A stretch of 6,657 bases of DNA from Hyphomicrobium sp. (lineage in GTDB: Bacteria > Pseudomonadota > Alphaproteobacteria > Rhizobiales > Hyphomicrobiaceae). The notes beneath the pieces were generated by a model. The model was not told where the DNA came from and searched no databases. It saw only the letters and a list, made by a program, of their open reading frames with translations. Each line of letters begins with the position of its first letter. Position 1 is the stretch's first letter. The stretch lies in the NCBI GenBank assembly GCA_025927515.1, contig JAICLG010000173.1:1-6657 (forward strand). The letters run 5' to 3'. The translations under genes and the position numbers were made by a program. This document shows, piece by piece, positions 1-5,094 of this stretch.

Positions 1-564
1 ATGCCGAATTCGACGGGCTTCGGCGATTACACCGAAACGGGGCAGGTCATCCCGGTGAAGTTCAACGGCGTCGCGGGCGGCTATACGCACGCCATGTTCC
101 TCAACGACGGACCACCGATCTATGGCGGACGTGAGCTCTGGGGTTTTCCGAAGAAATTCGCACAGCCGACCCTGGGCCCGGATATCGATACGCTCGTCGG
201 CACGCTCGACTACGGCGGCGTGCGCGTCGCGACGGGGACGATGGGCTACAAGCACAAGGCGCTCGACATCAATGCCGTCGCCAAAAGCCTAGCTGCTCCG
301 AACTATCTCCTGAAAATCATTCCGCACGTCGACGGCAGTCCTCGCATTCTGGAGCTTGTCGATTATCGTCTCGAAGACATGACGATCAAAGGTGCGTGGT
401 CGGGACCCGGCGCGCTCGATCTCAGGCCACACGCCTTGGCGCCCGTTGCCGATCTGCCGGTGCGCGAAATCATTTCTGCGACGCATATTCTCGCCGACCT
501 GACCCTCGGCCTGGGCAAGGTCGTCTACGATTATCTGAATACAAAAAAGGAGCGCGCGTCATGA
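1..564 (+). CDS. adc: acetoacetate decarboxylase, 5' end outside the window
   Basis: Cytoplasmic enzyme that decarboxylates acetoacetate to acetone and CO2 through a Schiff base on lysine. The visible 187 residues contain the family core: DYTETGQ (9-15), GGRELWGFPKK (42-52), GTMGYKHKALD (79-89), KIIPHVDGSPR (105-115) and SATHILADLTLGLG (159-172). By alignment from memory with the Clostridium acetobutylicum enzyme, K51 is the Schiff-base lysine (Lys115), K52 the neighbour that lowers its pKa (Lys116), and E12 matches Glu76. The catalytic centre therefore appears intact. The family is usually about 245 residues, so roughly 60 N-terminal residues lie upstream. The ATG at base 1 is an internal Met (the family reads RMPxSTGFGDYTE), not the true start. 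The stop codon overlaps the ATG of the following dehydrogenase. Family call is very secure; acetone as the physiological product is inferred. Confidence 0.95.
   Translation: MPNSTGFGDYTETGQVIPVKFNGVAGGYTHAMFLNDGPPIYGGRELWGFPKKFAQPTLGPDIDTLVGTLDYGGVRVATGTMGYKHKALDINAVAKSLAAPNYLLKIIPHVDGSPRILELVDYRLEDMTIKGAWSGPGALDLRPHALAPVADLPVREIISATHILADLTLGLGKVVYDYLNTKKERAS
547..552 (+). promoter_or_regulatory. ribosome binding site of the 3-hydroxybutyrate dehydrogenase gene
   Basis: AAGGAG lies 8 bases before the ATG at 561, inside the last codons of the decarboxylase gene. It fixes the dehydrogenase start at 561 rather than at an in-frame upstream ATG at 396, which would add a 55-residue Arg-rich extension encoded inside the decarboxylase gene with no homology to the SDR family. 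Confidence 0.8.
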
Positions 565-1337
565 AGCTCGACGGCAAGGTCGCCCTCATCACGGGTGCAG
601 CAAGCGGCATCGGCCATCAGATCGCGCGGCGTTACGTGGAAGCGGGCGGGCGCGTCGCCATCGCCGACTTGAACCTCGATGCCGCAAAAGCTGCGGCGAA
701 GGAGCTCGGCGGCGAGAAGGACGCGATCGCCGTCGCTATGGACGTTACGAAAGAGGACGAGGTCAACTCCGGCGTCGAGAAAACCGCCGCGGCGTTCGGC
801 ACGATCGATATCCTAGTATCGAATGCCGGAATTCAGATCGTGCACCCGATCGAAGATTTTCCTTTCGCGGATTGGAAGAAGCTGCTCGCCATTCACCTCG
901 ATGGTGCTTTCCTGACGACGAAGGCCTGCGTCAAGCACATGTACAAGCAGGGCTCCGGCGCCCTCATCTACATGGGCTCGGTGCACAGCCACGAAGCGTC
1001 GCCGCTGAAATCGGCGTATGTCACGGCGAAGCATGGTCTTCTCGGGCTGACGCGCACGATGGCCAAGGAAGGCGCGCAGCATGGCGTTCGCGCCAACATC
1101 ATCTGCCCCGGCTTCGTCAGAACGCCGCTTGTCGACAAGCAAATTCCCGAGCAGGCGCATGAGCTCGGCATCACGGAAGAGCGCGTGATCAAGGAAGTCA
1201 TGCTCGGCGAGACCGTCGATAAGCAATTCACGATGGTGACGGATATCGCCGAAGTCGCGCTGTTCCTCGCAGCCTTCAAGACCAACGCGCTGACAGGTGA
1301 AAGCATCATCGTCAGCCACGGCTGGCATATGAACTAG
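561..1337 (+). CDS. bdhA: D-3-hydroxybutyrate dehydrogenase (short-chain dehydrogenase/reductase)
   Basis: NAD-dependent cytoplasmic enzyme interconverting (R)-3-hydroxybutyrate and acetoacetate. The protein has 258 residues, normal for the family. Visible SDR features are the TGAASGIG nucleotide loop (11-18), D36 after strand 2 (favours NAD over NADP), NAG (88-90), catalytic S140, Y153 and K157, and PGFVRTPL (183-190). The substrate pocket known from Pseudomonas HBDH is conserved with a two-residue offset: Q92, H142, K150, Y153, Q194 and W255. This makes the substrate call much firmer than SDR membership alone. The usual fourth catalytic residue, Asn, is His112 here (AIHLDGAF), a variant I also recall in related HBDHs. 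The gene starts inside the decarboxylase stop codon (ATGA), which suggests translational coupling. Together the two enzymes connect 3-hydroxybutyrate, acetoacetate and acetone, as in polyhydroxybutyrate degradation. It ends 6 bp from a convergent receptor gene. Confidence 0.95.
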   Translation: MKLDGKVALITGAASGIGHQIARRYVEAGGRVAIADLNLDAAKAAAKELGGEKDAIAVAMDVTKEDEVNSGVEKTAAAFGTIDILVSNAGIQIVHPIEDFPFADWKKLLAIHLDGAFLTTKACVKHMYKQGSGALIYMGSVHSHEASPLKSAYVTAKHGLLGLTRTMAKEGAQHGVRANIICPGFVRTPLVDKQIPEQAHELGITEERVIKEVMLGETVDKQFTMVTDIAEVALFLAAFKTNALTGESIIVSHGWHMN

Positions 1338-1343
1338 CGCCGC

Positions 1344-3677
1344 TTAATAGACCAGTTTCCCGAACAGCCGGACATTGGCGCCGGGTGCAAGCACCTCATC
1401 CTTCTTGAACGATGCGCTGTTGCGGATGTCATCGTTCAAGAGGTTTTCGCCTTTGATGCCGATGATGAACTTCGGCGAGAAAGGGCCTTGATCGCCGAGC
1501 GCCATCGTGTAGTTGACCTCCGCAGTGACGAGTGTGTAACCGGCGGTCGGCGTCTCGTTTGGCGCGATTTCGTTCTGGCTGAAGGCGTAGAGGGTCGTAA
1601 ATTTCGCCTGCCAGGTATCGTCGCGATAGAAGAGTCCGCCGCCGATGCGATGCGGCGGCATGCGCGGTACGTATTCTCCGTCGGAGAAGCGGGCGTGGAC
1701 GAAGTCATATTGGCCGGATACACCCCAGATGCCGCGCCAGATGTGCGCGACGTCATATTCCGTTGCGAGTTCGACTCCGTAGAAGGTCGCGTCGCGCTGA
1801 TTGAAGATGACTTCGTCGAGATCGCCGTCGATGCCGCAAGTGGCGATCACGTCGCCGCATTTTCGGCCGGTCAGATCGCGGAAGATATAGCCGTCGAACT
1901 TGGTGTAGTAGGCGGATGTATCGAAGCGCCAGCGGCCTGAGGCCTTGTTGAAGCCGAGTTCGATCGACTTCGACGTTTCTATACCAATGTTCGGATTGCC
2001 GATCTCGAAGGTGCCGGTCGCGTCGTGCGCGCCTTTCGAGAACAGCTCTTGGGCAACGGGCGCACGCTCCGAATATTGTCCCGTCAAGCGCGCGACGACG
2101 CCTGAGGGCAGGTCATAGAGCAGACCGAGAGCGCCGCTCTTCGGATCGAAGGATTTGTGTTGTGCGACGAGGTTCGACACCATCGGGTCGGTGATGTCGT
2201 CGTACATCGTGCCGTTGACCTGGTCGTGCTCGATACGGCCGGATGCCTGCACGTGCAGCGGCTTGGTAATGTGGAGATCCTCGAACAGGTAGCCGCCGAT
2301 GCTATCGGTGGTGTTCGGTTCGAGAAGGCTGTCGCCTTCAAAGCTCAGTCCGACGAGCTTGCGATTGCTGACCTGAATGCCCGCCGTGCTCGTCAGTGCA
2401 CCGACGCCGGTCATGACCGGAACGGATTCAATTTCGAGACGACCCTCGGTGTACTTATTCGTGAAGCGCGAGCCAACCGTGTCAGCGTTTTCCTCGGCGT
2501 CGAAATCAAGCTCGTTATGCGCGTAGTTGTCCCAACCGAACCAGGCGCGCACGGCAGCGATTCCAAGCTCGGGCGCGCGCCATTCGCCTCTGGCGTTGAC
2601 TTTGTCCTGCCCCATGTCGATGCGAGATTTCTCTTCTGCGGATTCAATTCCGGGAATGGCGTAAAGACTATCGAAGCGCGTGTAGCTGACGCCGAAGAAA
2701 CCGTCGTGCCAGACGTACGAGCCGCCGACCGATACGCCGTGGCTATCGACGAACGAGTTTTCCTGACGGCCTTCGGGCGTATCGTAATCGCTCGCGTGAC
2801 GGTCGAAGCCGTCGACGTGCATGACAAAGCCCTGTGAACCGGCCGTCACCTTGAATGCGCCGTCGCTGCCGTTGTCGACAGAACTCAGGCCACCCATGAT
2901 CTGCGCACTGATACCACTATCGGGCATATGCGTCGGTATGCGCTGGTTTTCGGCACTGACGACCCCGCCGATGGCCTGCGAGCCATAGCGCACCGTCGCC
3001 GGGCCGCGAATGACCGTAACGCTGTCCGCGCTGTAGGGATCGATCGGATAAGCGTGATCTTCGCTGATGTCGGAGACGTCGCCGGTCGCGACGCCGTTCT
3101 CCTGAATTCGCACACGGTTGTTGTCGAGGCCGCGGAGGATCGGCCGATTTGCGCCCGGCGCAAATGTCGAGCCGCCGACCCCGGGTTGCTGATCCAGCGT
3201 ATCCGTGATCGTTGCGCCGGGGTTCATTTCGAGATCGCGCGCGGTAGTCACGGTCGTCGCGTGAGTGGTGGTCTGCGGCGTAATCAATGTGCCGGGCGGC
3301 GGCAGGATCGTGGCCTCCGAGACCGCCGGCTCGCTGATGCCGTTTTGAGATGGCGCCGCCGGAAGGGTCACGGGCTTCGATGCCCGCTTCGTCGCGACCT
3401 TCCCCTCTCCGCCGCGCGCAACGGACTTTGTCTTGGTGGCGTGCGGCGTGCTCTTGGCCTTCTTTTTCTTCGCACCGACGACAACAACAGCCGGCAGCGC
3501 TGCCTCCGACGACGCCGGACCCGATTGTGCCGGTTGACTTGCTGCCGCGGGCGGCTGTTGCGCCTGCGCCTCTTGAGCCATCGCCTGTGCCACAGATCCG
3601 AACATCACGGCAGCCGCCGCTAAACTCATGTGCGCGCGCATCTTTCCCCCGACGAAATTCAAAGCGGCGCCGACCAT
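1344..3677 (-). CDS. TonB-dependent outer-membrane receptor, ZnuD-like (probable zinc/metal uptake)
   Basis: Outer-membrane 22-strand barrel with a plug, taking up a ligand with energy from TonB-ExbBD. Layout of the 777 residues: signal peptide to about 34 (AMA-QE cleavage), Pro/Ala/Gln-rich stretch, TonB-box-like LPAVVVVG (61-68), Lys-rich linker (70-102), plug about 140-248 and barrel about 255-777. The plug carries RPILRGLDNNRVRIQENG (178-195), DHAYPIDP (207-214) and IRGPATVRYGSQAIGGVV (223-240). The DHAxxIDP stretch and the C-terminal NLLNDDIRNSASF (745-757) resemble ZnuD receptors. NPNIGIETSKSIELGF (561-576) is a generic TonB-receptor motif. The protein ends in Tyr rather than the more common Phe. 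The only cysteines are C607 and C614 in a probable outer loop. No His-rich zinc loop is visible, so zinc is an inference and another metal or chelate is possible. Start: M1 (3677) keeps the longest frame. M13 (3641), preceded by GGGGGAAAG and followed at once by a classic signal peptide, is at least as likely. Confidence 0.92.
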   Translation of the reverse strand: MVGAALNFVGGKMRAHMSLAAAAVMFGSVAQAMAQEAQAQQPPAAASQPAQSGPASSEAALPAVVVVGAKKKKAKSTPHATKTKSVARGGEGKVATKRASKPVTLPAAPSQNGISEPAVSEATILPPPGTLITPQTTTHATTVTTARDLEMNPGATITDTLDQQPGVGGSTFAPGANRPILRGLDNNRVRIQENGVATGDVSDISEDHAYPIDPYSADSVTVIRGPATVRYGSQAIGGVVSAENQRIPTHMPDSGISAQIMGGLSSVDNGSDGAFKVTAGSQGFVMHVDGFDRHASDYDTPEGRQENSFVDSHGVSVGGSYVWHDGFFGVSYTRFDSLYAIPGIESAEEKSRIDMGQDKVNARGEWRAPELGIAAVRAWFGWDNYAHNELDFDAEENADTVGSRFTNKYTEGRLEIESVPVMTGVGALTSTAGIQVSNRKLVGLSFEGDSLLEPNTTDSIGGYLFEDLHITKPLHVQASGRIEHDQVNGTMYDDITDPMVSNLVAQHKSFDPKSGALGLLYDLPSGVVARLTGQYSERAPVAQELFSKGAHDATGTFEIGNPNIGIETSKSIELGFNKASGRWRFDTSAYYTKFDGYIFRDLTGRKCGDVIATCGIDGDLDEVIFNQRDATFYGVELATEYDVAHIWRGIWGVSGQYDFVHARFSDGEYVPRMPPHRIGGGLFYRDDTWQAKFTTLYAFSQNEIAPNETPTAGYTLVTAEVNYTMALGDQGPFSPKFIIGIKGENLLNDDIRNSASFKKDEVLAPGANVRLFGKLVY

Positions 3678-3700
3678 CGGATTTGGCGCCTCTCTCGATT

Positions 3701-3729
3701 CGTATAATATAACATATTAAACGTGTCGA
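3701..3729 (-). promoter_or_regulatory. putative promoter of the TonB-dependent receptor gene
   Basis: On the minus strand TCGACA (bases 3729-3724, one mismatch to TTGACA) is followed after exactly 17 bases by TATACG (3706-3701, four of six to TATAAT). The expected transcript start is near 3694. This gives only about 17 leader bases to the ATG at 3677 but about 50 to the ATG at 3641, a mild argument for the downstream start. The AT-rich patch stands out from the G+C-rich surroundings. Other -10 registers are possible within this patch. Confidence 0.45.
3703..3719. promoter_or_regulatory. putative repressor operator, Zur-box-like inverted repeat
   Basis: Bases 3705-3719 form a perfect 6-3-6 inverted repeat, TAATAT-AAC-ATATTA. 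In an overlapping register the plus strand reads TATAATATAACAT (3703-3715). Its right half, TATAACAT, matches the half-site of the proteobacterial Zur consensus as I remember it (ATGTTATA-N-TATAACAT); the left half matches only in part. The site fills the spacer and touches the -10 of the receptor promoter, where a bound repressor would block RNA polymerase. A ZnuD-like receptor is a typical Zur target. Fur, Mur or Irr sites are alternatives, since all are AT-rich palindromes. Confidence 0.45.
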
Positions 3730-3736
3730 GACGCAA

Positions 3737-3765
3737 CTCAAAGCCGACGCGCGTGTGGCTTTGGG
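3737..3765 (+). other. hairpin, 9-bp stem
   Basis: CTCAAAGCC (3737-3745) pairs with GGCTTTGGG (3757-3765), nine pairs including one G-U, around an 11-base loop that itself contains ACGCGCGT. It sits just upstream of the receptor promoter, so it is outside the receptor transcript. It could be part of a long efflux-operon leader or a DNA-level site. No U-run follows, so it is not an intrinsic terminator. Confidence 0.35.
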
Positions 3766-3873
3766 GCTGCAAGCCGCTTCGTACTGGTGGAGGCGCCTAG
3801 AGGTCCGGAAGCTCCGCCTGTCTTGAAACTCACCGGCTAGCCGGCGGACCCGGTCAAGATCGGGTTATTCACG

Positions 3874-3905
3874 GCAGGGTGGGCCTGGGCAGATCCCGCC
3901 TCTGC
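3874..3905 (+). other. G+C-rich hairpin, 10-bp stem with one bulge
   Basis: GCAGGGTGGG (3874-3883) pairs with CCCGCCTCTGC (3895-3905) leaving one bulged T (3901) and one G-U pair. The loop is 11 bases (3884-3894). There is no U-run after it, so a terminator is unlikely. It lies about 170 bases before the adaptor start, where a structured leader could act on expression. I do not recognise a known riboswitch class; hairpins of this size also arise by chance in G+C-rich DNA. Confidence 0.35.
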
Positions 3906-4064
3906 GGAAATGGCGACGTAGGTGAATGCGGACCGCGCTCGCAAACGCAAGAAAACGTCGAACTGCGCGGGGTAAAAACTCCTAGCCTGCTGGCGCTCTT
4001 TGGAGCATTGTTTGGAAAAATTAGGAATAACTACCTGAAATGGAAGGCCGGTTGTTCCCGGCAC

Positions 4065-4070
4065 AGGAGG
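4065..4070 (+). promoter_or_regulatory. strong ribosome binding site that fixes a TTG start
   Basis: A perfect AGGAGG is followed after 7 bases by TTG at 4078. This spacing, and the lipoprotein signal peptide beginning exactly there, decide the non-ATG start of the adaptor gene. Confidence 0.85.
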
Positions 4071-4077
4071 ACGGCCC

Positions 4078-5085
4078 TTGAAAGCGGCCACGTTGGTACG
4101 ATTGACAGTCCTGATCGGAACCGTTTTTCTCGCCGGCTGCAACGCGCCGCATTCCGAGGAAGCCGAGGACAACGACGCGGCCGATCCGCCTCCTCCGGTC
4201 GTCGTCACCGCCGTATTGACCGCTTCCAAGGACGCCGAGAAGCTCGAAGGCGTGGCGACGATCCTCAGTCCCGACCCTCTGCTGCAGCTCGACGCCGACA
4301 TTCGCTCGGCGATGGTCGCCGCCGATTTCAGCCGTGGCCAGCTCGCGCGTTTTAGAACATCGACGTTGCTCTCGAAGCAGATGCTCGCGAACGCCGTGCG
4401 CCAGGAGGGTCTCGATGCCTCTCAGCTCAAGCTGCTGCAGGCGCGGCTGCGGCAGACCTGGGGCGATCAAGCTCCGTTTCTGAGCGTCGATGCGCGACAA
4501 AGTCTTATGGGGGAAATCAGCGCGGGTACGCGCGCCATCGTGCGCTTCGATTTTCCGGGGCTCACGGGCGGCAAACCCAACAATGTTCGCGTTATAGCGC
4601 TGAGCGGCAAAGCGGAGACGAAGGTCGACCCCATCTGGGTGGCACCCTCGGGCAACCTCGCGATGCCGGGCGTTTCGTTCTTCGGGCTCATTCCGGCGGG
4701 CCCCGGTCTCAGGGCGGGTGACCGTGCGCGCGTCGTGGCGGACAATCCCACGCAGCATCCCGGCGTCGTCATTCCGAATGCTGCGATCGTCGTCTATGCC
4801 AGCAAGTCCTGGTGCTACGTCGAAAGCGCTCAGCACACCTACGAGCGTAAGGTCGTCTCGCTTGAAAACCCCGTTGAGGATGGATTCCTCGTTCACTCCG
4901 GCTTCGCTCCCGGAGATCATGTCGTCGTGCGCGGCGCATCGACGTTGCTGGCACGCGAAGCCGAACCCGGCAGTCTCGATGATGATGACGACGATGGGCC
5001 GTCTGAACCAAAGCCTGTCAAGCCAAAGCCTGCCGCATCGGCATCGGTGGCGAACCGAGCCGCGGCCCACAATGCTACGGACTAG
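4078..5085 (+). CDS. RND efflux periplasmic adaptor lipoprotein (divergent membrane-fusion protein)
   Basis: Likely periplasmic adaptor joining the downstream RND pump to an outer-membrane channel. The 335-residue protein starts with a lipoprotein signal peptide, positive n-region and lipobox LAGC, so C21 would be lipidated. A Glu/Asp then Pro-rich spacer follows (27-40), then a beta segment (41-62). A predicted helical hairpin spans about 66-128 (LLQLDADIRSAMVAADF ... LKLLQARLRQTWGDQ). Further beta-barrel strands follow (150-225). The canonical C-terminal membrane-proximal domain carries VIPNAAIVVY (231-240), WCYVES (245-250) and SGFAPGDHVVVRGASTLL (274-291). No classical lipoyl/biotinyl motif is visible on either side of the hairpin, so the fold is reduced compared with AcrA or CusB. 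The tail has six consecutive Asp (301-306) and then Lys-Pro repeats, possibly metal-binding. It starts with TTG after AGGAGG and ends 9 bp before the permease gene, so the two are surely one operon. Family is fairly sure; substrate unknown. Confidence 0.85.
   Translation: MKAATLVRLTVLIGTVFLAGCNAPHSEEAEDNDAADPPPPVVVTAVLTASKDAEKLEGVATILSPDPLLQLDADIRSAMVAADFSRGQLARFRTSTLLSKQMLANAVRQEGLDASQLKLLQARLRQTWGDQAPFLSVDARQSLMGEISAGTRAIVRFDFPGLTGGKPNNVRVIALSGKAETKVDPIWVAPSGNLAMPGVSFFGLIPAGPGLRAGDRARVVADNPTQHPGVVIPNAAIVVYASKSWCYVESAQHTYERKVVSLENPVEDGFLVHSGFAPGDHVVVRGASTLLAREAEPGSLDDDDDDGPSEPKPVKPKPAASASVANRAAAHNATD
4978..5032 (+). repeat. low-complexity tail of the adaptor: GAY codon run plus a 10-bp direct repeat
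   Basis: Six consecutive Asp codons (GAT GAT GAT GAC GAC GAT, 4978-4995) are followed by two copies of CCAAAGCCTG (5008-5017 and 5023-5032) with a 15-base period. These encode the Asp cluster and the Lys-Pro repeat. Both look like products of replication slippage, and length may vary between strains. Confidence 0.6.
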
Positions 5086-5094
5086 ACGTGCGGC

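Larger units (their letters stand above)
3730..4064. other. divergent intergenic region without a gene
   Basis: This stretch separates the receptor promoter from the ribosome binding site of the adaptor gene. I see no open frame with protein-like composition or family resemblance on either strand, and no tRNA. It contains two hairpins (listed separately) and a perfect 12-base palindrome CCGGCTAGCCGG at 3833-3844. The promoter of the efflux operon should be here. The stretch 4000-4040 is the most AT-rich part and offers only weak candidates (for example TTGTTT at 4008-4013), so I do not call one. If the operon starts far upstream, its leader would be long and structured. Confidence 0.6.

Noticed and set aside
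396..560. N-terminal extension of the 3-hydroxybutyrate dehydrogenase from an upstream ATG
   Set aside because: It would overlap the decarboxylase gene by 169 bases, encodes an Arg-rich segment, and the ATG at 561 has a good ribosome binding site and the family's normal N-terminus.
2157..2837. 226-codon plus-strand frame inside the receptor gene
   Set aside because: It lies wholly antisense to a well-supported TonB receptor barrel and resembles no family; a shadow frame.
2917..3741. 274-codon minus-strand frame in another register of the receptor gene, starting upstream of its promoter
   Set aside because: Composition is Arg/Gly-rich shadow type; the receptor frame itself is continuous, so no frameshift is implied.
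3848..3865. ACCCG ... CGGGT inverted repeat as a terminator or operator
   Set aside because: Only five base pairs around an 8-base loop with no U-run; expected by chance in G+C-rich DNA.
3730..4064. Cobalamin or other known riboswitch upstream of the efflux operon
   Set aside because: I looked for B12-box-like and other familiar conserved cores and found none.
3837..4301. 154-codon minus-strand frame in the divergent region
   Set aside because: It overlaps the start of the adaptor gene, is Ser/Ala-rich without motifs, and has no convincing ribosome binding site.
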